The translations under genes were made by a program, and so were the position numbers. Below, in pieces: positions 36,601 to 44,948 of a stretch of 64,000 nt of DNA. The DNA is from Ignavibacteriales bacterium (GTDB taxonomy: Bacteria; Bacteroidota; Ignavibacteria; Ignavibacteriales; Melioribacteraceae). Location of the stretch: assembly GCA_026390775.1 (NCBI GenBank), contig JAPLFF010000003.1:62001-126000 (forward strand). Reading direction: 5' to 3'. Each line of letters begins with the position of its first letter. The stretch's first letter is position 1. Under the pieces are notes generated by a model that worked only from the letters and a program-made list of their open reading frames with translations, searched no databases and was not told the origin of the DNA.

Positions 36601-37101
36601 ATGAGAAAATTTATTCTAACAATTATTGTTCTTGTTGCATCAATTTCGCAAGCTCAATACCGCGATGATCTAAACAAACAAACTGATGTTCGCAGCGGTA
36701 TTGTAAAAAATAATTCTTTTGGTTCAATACTTGGATTCATCAATCCCGATAATTTTTCTATGCACCATACATTCGATTTGTCTTACTCTGCTTTCGGCGG
36801 AATAGGTGGAATGGCACTGGGTGTTTATACAAACAGCATGGCTTACAAATTCAGCGATAGACTAAATTTAGAGACAGATATTAGTATAGTAAATTCACCA
36901 TACAATTCTTTCGGTCAGGATTTCTCAAAGCAAATCAACGGAGTGTACTTAAGCCGTGTACAAATGACATACAAACCTACCGATAACATGAACATAATTC
37001 TTCAATACAGACAAGTGCCTGGCGGACTTTATTCCCCATATTCTTATGGTGGTTCATCGCTTTTCAACAGAGACAACTATTTCAATAATTGGGGCTTCTA
37101 A
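36601..37101 (+). CDS. Secreted/outer-membrane protein of unknown function
   Basis: About 166 residues from the ATG that opens a signal peptide (MRKFILTIIVLVASISQAQ); the longer frame would place 11 polar residues before the signal. The mature part is rich in Tyr, Ser, Asn and Gly with amphipathic strands (MALGVYTNSMAYKFSDRLNLETDISIV, NMNIILQYRQVPGGLY), as in small outer-membrane proteins. Its family is unknown to me. It lies upstream of the LytR_C gene on the same strand. Confidence 0.7.
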   Translation: MRKFILTIIVLVASISQAQYRDDLNKQTDVRSGIVKNNSFGSILGFINPDNFSMHHTFDLSYSAFGGIGGMALGVYTNSMAYKFSDRLNLETDISIVNSPYNSFGQDFSKQINGVYLSRVQMTYKPTDNMNIILQYRQVPGGLYSPYSYGGSSLFNRDNYFNNWGF

Positions 37102-37168
37102 GAAAGAGAGATAGTTTTTTATTAAATTGCGCTTAGGATAACAAAGAAAAATTGAGCGCAACTTCGAA

Positions 37169-37654
37169 TTGGAAAACATTAACCCAAAAAAATCATCAAA
37201 TCCGGCACACCGAAAATCTTCCGCTGTTAATCTGATCCTTAATGTATCCATTTTTATTTTAGCCGTAATAATTCTTTACATGCTTTATTCGATCTACGTC
37301 AAGCTTGCAAATAATCCGGGAGAAGGCGATACACAGGCAAACGGACAAGTTGCATCGGACATAATTCAAGTTGAAGTTTTGAACGGCTGCGGTATTGGCG
37401 GAGTAGGAGATAGGTTCACGGATTTTCTTCGCTCAAATAATTTTGATGTTGTAAATATGGGCAATTACGTTTCGTTTGATGTTGATGAGTGTCTTGTGAT
37501 TGATAGAACCGGAAACATGGCTAATGCATACAAGGTTGCAAAAGCACTTCGCATAAAAAACGAAAATGTAATTCAACAACTGAACAAAGATTATTTCCTT
37601 GATGTCTCGGTTGTCATTGGAAGAGATTATTTTAATTTAGCTCCATTTAAATAA
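37169..37654 (+). CDS. LytR_C-domain membrane protein
   Basis: The 161-residue protein has one membrane helix at about 24-45 (LILNVSIFILAVIILYMLYSIYV) and an extracytoplasmic LytR C-terminal domain: IIQVEVLNGCGIGGVGDRFTDFLRSNNFDVVNMGNY and later DVSVVIGRDYFN. The domain's function is unclear. The start is TTG and its ribosome-binding site is weak. It lies 9 bases before rsfS and is probably in an operon with rsfS and argS. Confidence 0.82.
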   Translation: MENINPKKSSNPAHRKSSAVNLILNVSIFILAVIILYMLYSIYVKLANNPGEGDTQANGQVASDIIQVEVLNGCGIGGVGDRFTDFLRSNNFDVVNMGNYVSFDVDECLVIDRTGNMANAYKVAKALRIKNENVIQQLNKDYFLDVSVVIGRDYFNLAPFK

Positions 37655-37663
37655 GAGGTAGAA

Positions 37664-38017
37664 TTGGATTCATTAAAATTTGCAAAAATGATCACAGAGA
37701 TCATCAAAACTAAAAAAGGTTTTGACATAAGAATACTTGATCTTCGAAAACTTTCCGGAGGAATAGCCGATTGTTTTGTTATCTGTTCGGCTGATGCAGA
37801 TAGACAGGTTAAGGCAATTGCCGATGCTGTGGATGATGAACTTCATAATAAAGGAATCAGATGTTTTCACAAAGAAGGATTTGAAACACTGAATTGGGCA
37901 CTGCTTGATTATTTTGATGTTGTGGTTCATGTATTCCGCGCAGAAGCAAGAAGTTATTACAACCTTGAAAAACTTTGGGGAGATGCACCGGTAATTAAAA
38001 TTGCCGATGAGAAATAA
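37664..38017 (+). CDS. rsfS: Ribosomal silencing factor RsfS
   Basis: RsfS binds L14 on the 50S subunit and blocks subunit joining in starvation. The 117 residues match. Motifs: KGFDIRILDLRKLSGGIADCFVICSADADRQVKAIADAV and NWALLDYFDVVVHVFRAEARSYYNLEKLWGDA. The start is TTG with GAGGT upstream. Confidence 0.95.
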   Translation: MDSLKFAKMITEIIKTKKGFDIRILDLRKLSGGIADCFVICSADADRQVKAIADAVDDELHNKGIRCFHKEGFETLNWALLDYFDVVVHVFRAEARSYYNLEKLWGDAPVIKIADEK

Positions 38018-38043
38018 TCGTTGAAATCAGTCCGGAGATATAT

Positions 38044-39672
38044 TTGAAAAATTATTTAATTAAACTTTTTAAAACCACACAAGAAAAACTTCCTTATCTC
38101 TTTGAAATTGATCCGACATTCTCTGTCCCGAGTCAAGATAATCATGGTGATTACGCAACAAACACTGCAATGATCCTTTCTAAAAAACTAAAAAGAAATC
38201 CAAAAGAGATAGCAAATGAAATTATTGCAAACTTAGATTATGATAAAAAAATTATTGAGAAAATAGAAATTGCCGGACCGGGATTTATCAATTTTTATTT
38301 TACAGCTTCATACAATTCTCAAATTGTAAAATATGTTCTCTTTGAAAATGAAAATTTCGGCAAGTCGAAAAAATATACCGGTAAGAGAGCGATGGTTGAG
38401 TTTGTCTCTGCAAATCCTACCGGACCATTAACAGTTGGACATGGCCGCGGTGCTGTTGTTGGTGATACTGTTGCGAATATGCTTGAATGGATAGGGTATT
38501 CTGTTGACCGCGAGTATTACTTCAACAATGCGGGGAGACAGATGCGTGTACTTGGTGATTCTGTTCGTCTGCGTTATTTGGAATTACTCGGACGAAAAAT
38601 TGAATTTCCGGAAGATTATTATCAAGGCGAATACATTAAAGAAATTGCCGCTAAGTTGAAGAATGAATATGGTGATAAACTTGTCAATGAAGATGCTGAA
38701 GGTAAATTTAAGCAAGCCGCTGAGAAAGAAATATTTTCTGAGATTATCAAAACGATGGAACGTATTCATATCCGCATGAAAAACTTTTTTAATGAAAATA
38801 CTTTGTATGAAGATGGGAAGATCAAAGCTTTGCTCGAAGAGTTTAAGAAAAAAAATCTATCGTATGAAAAAGATGATGCTGTTTGGCTGAAACTGACCGA
38901 ACTCGGCAACGATCAGGATAAAGTGATTGTAAAAGCGACCGGAGAACCGACATACCGTTTACCGGATATTGCTTATCACATTACAAAATACGAACGCAAT
39001 TATGATTTGATGATTGATCTTTTCGGCTCCGACCATAGCGCAACTTATCCCGATGTTCTTGCCGGATTGCGCGCACTCGGTTATGATACAAGCAAAGTGA
39101 AAGTGCTGATCCATCAATTTGTTACGATAATGGAAAAAGGCGAAGTGGTTAAGATGTCAACCCGCAAAGCAAATTATATAACGCTTGATGAGTTGGTTGA
39201 TGAAGTAGGGAGTGACGTTGTACGTTACTTTTTTAACATGAGAAGCATTACAAGTCATTTGAATTTTGATCTTGATCTTGCCAAGAAACAATCCGATGAG
39301 AATCCGGTTTTTTATCTGCAATACGCCCATGCAAGAATTTCTTCGATTCTACGTATGACAAAAGATGAAGGATTAAATTCTTCTTTGGAAAATCTTGAAC
39401 TGTTAATTACAAAAGAGGAACAGAATCTTCTCAAAAAACTTTATGAATTTCCGGATGATGTAATCTATAGTGCAAAAAATTATGAAACGAATCGAATCAC
39501 TTCATACCTTGAAGAATTAGCCGCTCTCTTCCACAGATTTTATACTGAGTGCAGAATTATCGGCAGCGAAAAGAAACTTGCCGAAGCGCGCATTGCACTT
39601 TGCATCGCTGTTCAAACTGTAATTAGAAATGGATTATCAATTCTTGGTGTTAGCGCTCCCGAAAAAATGTAA
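38044..39672 (+). CDS. argS: Arginyl-tRNA synthetase
   Basis: Class I synthetase, 542 residues. The signature region reads SANPTGPLTVGHGRGAVVGD (about 122-141), where the HIGH motif appears as TVGH, a known ArgRS variant. The KMSK-like motif is VKMSTRKANYITLDEL. The N-terminal tRNA-binding domain (Add-1) and the C-terminal DALR anticodon-binding domain (HARISSILR, ending GLSILGVSAPEKM) are present. The start is TTG, with CGGAG about six bases upstream. Confidence 0.97.
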   Translation: MKNYLIKLFKTTQEKLPYLFEIDPTFSVPSQDNHGDYATNTAMILSKKLKRNPKEIANEIIANLDYDKKIIEKIEIAGPGFINFYFTASYNSQIVKYVLFENENFGKSKKYTGKRAMVEFVSANPTGPLTVGHGRGAVVGDTVANMLEWIGYSVDREYYFNNAGRQMRVLGDSVRLRYLELLGRKIEFPEDYYQGEYIKEIAAKLKNEYGDKLVNEDAEGKFKQAAEKEIFSEIIKTMERIHIRMKNFFNENTLYEDGKIKALLEEFKKKNLSYEKDDAVWLKLTELGNDQDKVIVKATGEPTYRLPDIAYHITKYERNYDLMIDLFGSDHSATYPDVLAGLRALGYDTSKVKVLIHQFVTIMEKGEVVKMSTRKANYITLDELVDEVGSDVVRYFFNMRSITSHLNFDLDLAKKQSDENPVFYLQYAHARISSILRMTKDEGLNSSLENLELLITKEEQNLLKKLYEFPDDVIYSAKNYETNRITSYLEELAALFHRFYTECRIIGSEKKLAEARIALCIAVQTVIRNGLSILGVSAPEKM

Positions 39673-39700
39673 ATCATAATTTTTTAATAGATCAAACATT

Positions 39701-40501
39701 ATGGAAATCTACAGCAAGATAATTGAATTAAAAAAAGAGAATAGAAGTTTTGTAACTATCAGCGTTGTAAAATCAACGGGTTCTACTCCGGGTAAAGCCG
39801 GATTTAAGATGGTAGTTGATCACGAGGGAAAGACTTATGGCACAGTTGGCGGCGGCGCCATTGAGATGGAAGCAATTCAAGAATCAAAAAGATTGATGGC
39901 TTCCGGTGAAGAAAATTTGTTGAAAGAATATTTACTTAGCAGCGATGAAAAAATAATCAATCCAAATGTAACCGTAGTTCCAATGAGCTGTAACGGTAAG
40001 ATTTGGCTCTACTATGAATTCGAAAGGAACTTACCTGTAATCTACATTTTCGGCGGGGGACATGTAGGACAAGCTTTGATCGAGATTCTGGGTAAACTTA
40101 AATATCATGTAATATTGATTGATAACCGGCAGGAATTATTTGAAAAGAATAAAGCACAAGGAATTAATTGCATCTATATGGAATACAAAGATTTTGTTGA
40201 GCAGTTTATTCCGGCGGATGATTCTTATTTTGTTGCTGTTACTTACGGACATCTATTTGATTATGAAATCTTAAAAACATTGTACAGCAGAAATTTAGTT
40301 AAGAAGTATATTGGAATAATTGCTTCGCGAGCTAAAGCTGCTGCTATGATAAACAATTTGAAGAATGAAATTGATGCAAACATAGATCTCTCCAAACTTC
40401 ACATGCCGATTGGATTGAAGATCGGTGGGGATACCGCTTACGAAATTGCACTTTCCATTGCTGCTGAGATACAATCTGTTAGATATGAAAAAAAGTTTTG
40501 A
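39701..40501 (+). CDS. xdhC: XdhC/CoxI-family molybdenum-hydroxylase maturation protein
   Basis: The 266-residue protein has the XdhC N-terminal domain (SVVKSTGSTPGKAGFKMVV, GTVGGGAIEMEA) and the C-terminal Rossmann domain (VIYIFGGGHVGQALIEIL and DNRQELF). XdhC proteins insert sulfurated molybdenum cofactor into xanthine dehydrogenase-type enzymes. No xdhA or xdhB lies in the window. Its stop codon touches palindromic repeat copy 2. Confidence 0.9.
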   Translation: MEIYSKIIELKKENRSFVTISVVKSTGSTPGKAGFKMVVDHEGKTYGTVGGGAIEMEAIQESKRLMASGEENLLKEYLLSSDEKIINPNVTVVPMSCNGKIWLYYEFERNLPVIYIFGGGHVGQALIEILGKLKYHVILIDNRQELFEKNKAQGINCIYMEYKDFVEQFIPADDSYFVAVTYGHLFDYEILKTLYSRNLVKKYIGIIASRAKAAAMINNLKNEIDANIDLSKLHMPIGLKIGGDTAYEIALSIAAEIQSVRYEKKF

Positions 40502-40560
40502 CCTCACCCTAACCTTCGGGTGACCCTCTCCTTAATAAGGAGAGGGATCGAGGGTGAGGT
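40501..40560. repeat. Palindromic repeat, copy 2
   Basis: A nested palindrome: outer arms ACCTCACCCT and AGGGTGAGGT (10 bp), inner arms around CCCTCTCCTTA/TAAGGAGAGGG. It overlaps the last base of xdhC. The sequence matches copy 3 in reverse orientation, including the CTTCGGGTGACCC / GGGTGACCCGAAGG segment. Confidence 0.85.
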
Positions 40561-40561
40561 T

Positions 40562-40628
40562 GAAAAATGTTTTTGATATAGTTTGTATTTTATTTTAAGT
40601 TGCACTTACCACAAGGGGCGGTTCTATG
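40562..40628 (+). repeat. Leader repeat, copy A
   Basis: A block of about 65 bases, running from GAAAAATGTTTTTGATATAG to CACAAGGGGCGGTTCTATG. It is nearly identical to a block 727 bases downstream in the same orientation. Each follows a palindromic repeat and each lies shortly before a gene (105 bases before the lipoprotein start here). Confidence 0.8.
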
Positions 40629-40732
40629 AGAAAAATGATATTATTGAAATAAATAAAAGTTTTTATAATAAAGGCAGAGTAACAGCTCTGACTATTTATT
40701 TATTCAAAATAAATAATTAAAAGGAGGAACAG

Positions 40733-41170
40733 ATGTTGAATCTAAGAAGATCCTTTCTTTTTATTCTCGCCGCAATTGTTCTCACTATAGCATATGGATG
40801 CAAGAAAGATGACAGTAATCCAACTGCATCTGGAGATGATCTGGTTGGAACGTGGGTTTTGACAAAAGTAATAGTGACAACTCCGCAAGGAAAAGTAAAC
40901 TATACTCCACAGCAAGCAGGTATTACTATGACAGTAACATTAAGGAGTGATAAAACTTATCAGCAGACGCAAACAACTAACGGGCAAACAACAAACGAGA
41001 GCGGTACATGGAGTGTTTCAAATGGTTCAATAATTGCAAATGCCACTACAGGAACTACAATGACTTTACCTTATCGAGTTAATGGAAATATCTTACAGTT
41101 AGATTCTACAACTACCGACCCTTCAACTGGAGCGGTATTACCTATGACACTTGAATATACTAAACAATAA
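40733..41170 (+). CDS. Lipocalin-like lipoprotein
   Basis: The 145-residue protein has a lipoprotein signal (lipobox IAYGC, Cys about residue 22), a KKDDSNPTASGDD linker, and a beta-barrel-type domain reading LVGTWVLTKVIVTTPQ, MTVTLRSDKTYQQTQ, ESGTWSVSNGSIIANA and LPYRVNGNILQLDS. This is the 'lipocalin-like' pattern found in many Bacteroidota surface lipoproteins. The ligand is unknown. AAGGAGGAAC lies before the start. Palindromic repeats and the duplicated leader flank it on both sides. Confidence 0.82.
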   Translation: MLNLRRSFLFILAAIVLTIAYGCKKDDSNPTASGDDLVGTWVLTKVIVTTPQGKVNYTPQQAGITMTVTLRSDKTYQQTQTTNGQTTNESGTWSVSNGSIIANATTGTTMTLPYRVNGNILQLDSTTTDPSTGAVLPMTLEYTKQ

Positions 41171-41196
41171 TTTCCCCGCATACGAAATATTTTTTA

Positions 41197-41256
41197 ACCT
41201 CATGCTTTGTCCCTCTCCTTACAAAGGAGAGGGTGACCCGAAGGGACGGGTGAGGT
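41197..41256. repeat. Palindromic repeat, copy 3 (inverted relative to copy 2)
   Basis: The core CCCTCTCCTT ACA AAGGAGAGGG lies between ACCTCA and TGAGGT ends. Read on the minus strand it aligns along its whole length with copy 2. It lies 26 bases after the lipoprotein stop. Confidence 0.85.
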
Positions 41257-41266
41257 CGTGAGCCTG

Positions 41267-41286
41267 CCCCGTGTTTTTTACGGGGG
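41267..41286 (+). terminator. Hairpin CCCCGT...ACGGGG inside the repeat region
   Basis: A 6-bp GC-rich stem with a GTTTTTT loop, present after copy 3 but absent after copy 2. It has no T-tract after the stem, so termination is uncertain. Confidence 0.4.
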
Positions 41287-41288
41287 TG

Positions 41289-41355
41289 GAAAAATGTTTT
41301 GATTAGTTCGTATTTTATTTTAAGTTGCACTCACCCACAAGGGGCGGTTCTTATG
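41289..41355 (+). repeat. Leader repeat, copy B
   Basis: Second copy of the leader block, ending CACAAGGGGCGGTTCTTATG. It is followed in frame by a 21-codon open frame (41353-41418) that runs into the start of the HerA gene. Whether this small frame is translated is unknown. Confidence 0.8.
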
Positions 41356-41407
41356 CAAAATGATCTTGTACATAACACAAAATCTATTTTAATAATCGGG
41401 GAGTATT

Positions 41408-43549
41408 ATGACCAATAAGATAAAAACATCGATTGAATTAGAACACAAAAACATTCAAAAAGAAAATGCAAAAAAAGTATTCTCGGAGTTAATCCAGAAT
41501 CCTCAGTATGTTGGTGAATTATTCTCTATCAATTATGAAACTGCAAAAGTTCAAATCCATGATAATGAGAGAAAAAAAGTTGGTGGAATCCCGAGTCTTA
41601 GTTTTCTAATTGCAACGAGAATAAATGTTGAATCAGATGAGATGGATTTCAAAGAAGAAGATGCTTCAATAATTCTTTTAAGAGTTAAAGACGCGGCCCC
41701 ATTACCAAATAGTTCGGAAGCAGAGAGAATACGAGTTGAATCAGCACAAAGGATCAGCGGTGAAACCGATAAGCATTGGGATGCGGATGGGGTAATGGAT
41801 ACGAAGACAAGAGTTTACCTTGGGTATGCCGGTCTTGAATGCAGAATTATTGGTACATTTTTTTTGGATGCCATAGATGAAGAAAATCCTGAATCACCAC
41901 TTCAATTAAAATTTGGAAGCGATATATCAAATTATTATCCGAATCGTGGGTTAAAAGTATATAAACCGAACGCAACAGCACTTCAAAGAATTGTCAATTA
42001 TGTTGATCCAAAAAATGTTGCAGATCATTTTGAAAAATATGGTAACCGTTCAACTGTTGAATTAGGTAATATTCGATATGCTTCTACAAACAGAAAGTAT
42101 CAGCATATTGATGGAGTTCCTGTGTCGATCTATCCAGCCGATCTACTTTCGCAAAAGACTGCTTTATTTGGTATGACAAGAACTGGTAAGTCGAATACAA
42201 CAAAAATAATTGCAAAGTCTGTCTATGAACTAAGATTCCCTGCAGAGGGAGAAGGCAAATCTTTAAGAATTGGTCAATTAATCTTTGATCCTAATGGAGA
42301 ATATGCGAATGAAAATGTTCAAGACAATAATAATGCTCTTAAAAATATCTGGAGTATAAACTGTTCTTTGACTTCCGAAAACGAAAGAAAGGAATACAAG
42401 AATAGGGAAATTGTAACATATGGATTATTAACACACCCTAATGATCCCGATAGAATTCTAATGCTGCTTAATTTTTATACTACAGAAAATTTACAAATAG
42501 GTAAAGAGATTATTGATAATATGTTTTCGAACGATGACCCAATTTATATTAAAAATTTTATGCAAATAGTTTTTGAAGCTCCAGATCTTAATGATAGAAG
42601 TGCTGTGATAAGATATAACAGAAGAATTTTAGCGTATAGATCAATTTTATTTCGTGCTGGTTTTACTCCTCCAACAACTTTAAGACCTCAAACGAGTGGA
42701 TTATTTAATCAAAGATTAGTTCAAGCACTTCAACAATATACGGGTGATGATGAAATAACTTATCATTCAGCAGCCACAATTTTGCAAAATAATAATCCAA
42801 CTTGGGGGCAGGTTGCTGATGCATTTGAAGCTATTGAAAAATTTATTAGAAACGATAGCGTTACTGGATATAATACGTTTGAAAATTGGTATGTAAATCA
42901 AAGACCGAATGCTAGTGGAGATAAATGGGCAGAAGAAGATTTCAAAAAACTAATTGGAATTTTTCAATATCCCAATGGTATAAGGCGTATTGGAAGAGCA
43001 TCAAATCAACACACACATTTAACTACAACAGATTATGCAGTTGATATTTACCGTGATCTAGAAGCTGGCAAACTAGTTATTATTGATCAGTCAAGTGGCA
43101 GTCCTGAATTAAACGAATCTTCTTCAAGAAGGATAATGCAGAGAATATTTGATGAAAATAAATCAAGATTCACTTCTGGGCAAACCCCACCAGATATAAT
43201 GGTTTATGTTGAAGAAGCCCATAACTTATTACCCCCTGATAAGGAAAAAGATTATAGAGATATTTGGGTTAGAACAGCTAAAGAAGGAGCTAAATTACGT
43301 ATTGGTATGGTATATGCCACTCAAGAAGTTAGTAGTATTCAAAAGAATATTTTGAAAAACACTGCTAACTGGTTTATTGGGCATTTGAATAATACAGACG
43401 AAACAAAAGAACTGTGCAAATATTATGATTTTGCAGATTTCGAACCTTCTATTCGTAGAGCTCAAGACAAAGGATTTTTAAGAGTAAAAACATTAAGTAA
43501 TCCTTTTGTTATTCCTGTACAAATTAAGTTTTTTACTGTTGAGGAGTGA
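41408..43549 (+). CDS. HerA-like DUF87 ATPase/helicase
   Basis: The 713-residue protein belongs to the HerA/FtsK-like hexameric ATPases. An N-terminal beta-barrel (HAS-like) region comes first (about 25-230). The Walker A is GMTRTGKSNTTK (from residue 255), QLIFDPNGEYANENV follows, and the Walker B is IMVYVEEAHNLLPP (about 597-608). An Arg-finger-like region (WVRTAKEGAKLRIGMVYATQ) and SSIQKNILKNTANWFIGHLNNT close the motor. HerA partners with the NurA nuclease in end resection in archaea and in defence-associated pairs in bacteria. The downstream gene overlaps its stop region, and its product starts with a NurA-like segment. Confidence 0.88.
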   Translation: MTNKIKTSIELEHKNIQKENAKKVFSELIQNPQYVGELFSINYETAKVQIHDNERKKVGGIPSLSFLIATRINVESDEMDFKEEDASIILLRVKDAAPLPNSSEAERIRVESAQRISGETDKHWDADGVMDTKTRVYLGYAGLECRIIGTFFLDAIDEENPESPLQLKFGSDISNYYPNRGLKVYKPNATALQRIVNYVDPKNVADHFEKYGNRSTVELGNIRYASTNRKYQHIDGVPVSIYPADLLSQKTALFGMTRTGKSNTTKIIAKSVYELRFPAEGEGKSLRIGQLIFDPNGEYANENVQDNNNALKNIWSINCSLTSENERKEYKNREIVTYGLLTHPNDPDRILMLLNFYTTENLQIGKEIIDNMFSNDDPIYIKNFMQIVFEAPDLNDRSAVIRYNRRILAYRSILFRAGFTPPTTLRPQTSGLFNQRLVQALQQYTGDDEITYHSAATILQNNNPTWGQVADAFEAIEKFIRNDSVTGYNTFENWYVNQRPNASGDKWAEEDFKKLIGIFQYPNGIRRIGRASNQHTHLTTTDYAVDIYRDLEAGKLVIIDQSSGSPELNESSSRRIMQRIFDENKSRFTSGQTPPDIMVYVEEAHNLLPPDKEKDYRDIWVRTAKEGAKLRIGMVYATQEVSSIQKNILKNTANWFIGHLNNTDETKELCKYYDFADFEPSIRRAQDKGFLRVKTLSNPFVIPVQIKFFTVEE

Positions 43550-43554
43550 AAGTA

Positions 43555-44946
43555 ATGCCTTTTGAGAATGAATTTGCAAGTTATGAGCCTCTGCGGAGGA
43601 TATTAGAGAATCCTAAGGTAAAAGCTCTACAAAACAGATTAAAGATTAGAACTTTAACTGAAAGCCATGAAGAAATTCAAAAACGATTAACAGAGCTTTC
43701 GAAAATTAAACCAAGTGATTTCCAGCCTGACTTAATTATTGCAATTGATGGAAGTCATCATGAAGTGAAAATTGAAAATGGATTTCCCGGTGCTGAAATT
43801 GGATACATTACAGTAGCTTCTGTTTTACTATTTTTAGATAAAGTTCGCGAACATTCTAAAGAAGAATTTATTTCGAGATGGCTGCGGTTTGGGCCTTACT
43901 ATGCTATGTTCCCAATGGAGTTCGCTTTTAAAGTTATCGAAAAGTACAGTGAACTGGGTGACTATATAATCGATCCCTTTTTTGGCAGAGGAACAAGTAT
44001 TATTGCAGCGAGTGTATTAGAAAGGAAAAGTTTGGGTATTGAAATCAATCCTCTTGGTTGGCTATATACTCAAACTAAATTACATCCTGCCTCAAAAGAT
44101 AGAGTATTGAGCAAATTAGATGAGATAAATGATTATTCGCACAAATACAAAGATGAATTAAAAGAACAATCACGATTTTTCAGACTCTGTTTTTGTGATG
44201 ATGTCCTTAAGTTTTTAATTTCTGCTCGTAAGAACCTTAATTGGAAAAAATCAAAAGTTGACGCAACATTAATGTCATTTATTTTAGTTTATCTTCATGG
44301 TAAAATTGGTGAAGGATTATCAAACCAGATGAAGATGACAAAGTCAATGGGGTACAATTATTCAATTGAATGGTGGTTAAAGAATGGTTATGAAAAACCT
44401 CCCGTAATAAATCCGTCCGAGTTTCTGAAAAAGCGTATTGAATGGAGATATGAAAAAGGGAAACCAAACTTAAATCATAATAAAATATTTCTTGCTGATG
44501 CATCGACGAAGTTGAATACTATTTCACAAAAAGCTGAATCAAAAAAATATTCTCTTTTATTCACCTCGCCTCCATATTGGTCAATTACTAATTACCATGT
44601 TGATCAATGGCTAAGGTTGTGGCTATTAGGCGGTGCTCCTAGACCAACATCCCTTACAGAAAATAACAAAGGTAGATTTTTATCTAAACAAAAGTACATG
44701 GAAATGTTGCAAAGTGTATTTGCTTCAACTGCTAAGATGATGAAAAGGAAAAGTATAATTTATGTTAGAACAGATGCGAGGGAATTTACTTTTAATATTA
44801 CAAAAGAAGTATTGCAAAGAAATTTCCCAAATCATAAACTTCAAATAAAAAAACAACCACTTAATTCTCATAAAACGCAAACTCAATTATTCGGTGATAA
44901 ATCTGAAAAACCTGGTGAAGTAGATATAATCTTAAAAAGAAACTGA
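43555..44946 (+). CDS. NurA N-terminal segment fused to a DNA methyltransferase
   Basis: 463 residues from the ATG with GAGGAG eight bases upstream (a GTG at 43546 is alternative). Residues 1-97 match the start of bacterial NurA: MPFENEFASYEPLRRI, LIIAIDGSHHEVKIENGFPGAEIGYITVASVLLFLDK, with the DGS of nuclease motif I at 65-67. From about 105 the chain becomes a SAM-dependent DNA methyltransferase: FGPYYAMFP, DPFFGRGTSIIAA (140-152) and the catalytic TSPPYW (337-342), typical of amino-methylating N4-cytosine/N6-adenine enzymes. The later NurA motifs are absent, so nuclease activity is unlikely. I infer that the N-terminal part docks onto the HerA-like ATPase encoded immediately upstream. The gene ends 2 bases from convergent comF. 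Confidence 0.8.
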   Translation: MPFENEFASYEPLRRILENPKVKALQNRLKIRTLTESHEEIQKRLTELSKIKPSDFQPDLIIAIDGSHHEVKIENGFPGAEIGYITVASVLLFLDKVREHSKEEFISRWLRFGPYYAMFPMEFAFKVIEKYSELGDYIIDPFFGRGTSIIAASVLERKSLGIEINPLGWLYTQTKLHPASKDRVLSKLDEINDYSHKYKDELKEQSRFFRLCFCDDVLKFLISARKNLNWKKSKVDATLMSFILVYLHGKIGEGLSNQMKMTKSMGYNYSIEWWLKNGYEKPPVINPSEFLKKRIEWRYEKGKPNLNHNKIFLADASTKLNTISQKAESKKYSLLFTSPPYWSITNYHVDQWLRLWLLGGAPRPTSLTENNKGRFLSKQKYMEMLQSVFASTAKMMKRKSIIYVRTDAREFTFNITKEVLQRNFPNHKLQIKKQPLNSHKTQTQLFGDKSEKPGEVDIILKRN

Positions 44947-44948
44947 AC

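Noticed and set aside
40501-41355. Possible CRISPR array
   Set aside because: There are repeats here, but only two to three copies, palindromic, in opposite orientation and without regular spacers; no cas genes are in the window.
41353-41418. 21-codon open frame after leader repeat copy B, running into the HerA start
   Set aside because: Considered as a leader peptide, but it lacks a Shine-Dalgarno sequence and the equivalent frame after copy A is only 8 codons, so it is mentioned but not annotated as a gene.
43555-44946. Active NurA nuclease
   Set aside because: Only the first catalytic motif (DGS) is present; the later acidic and His motifs of NurA are missing because the chain becomes a methyltransferase.
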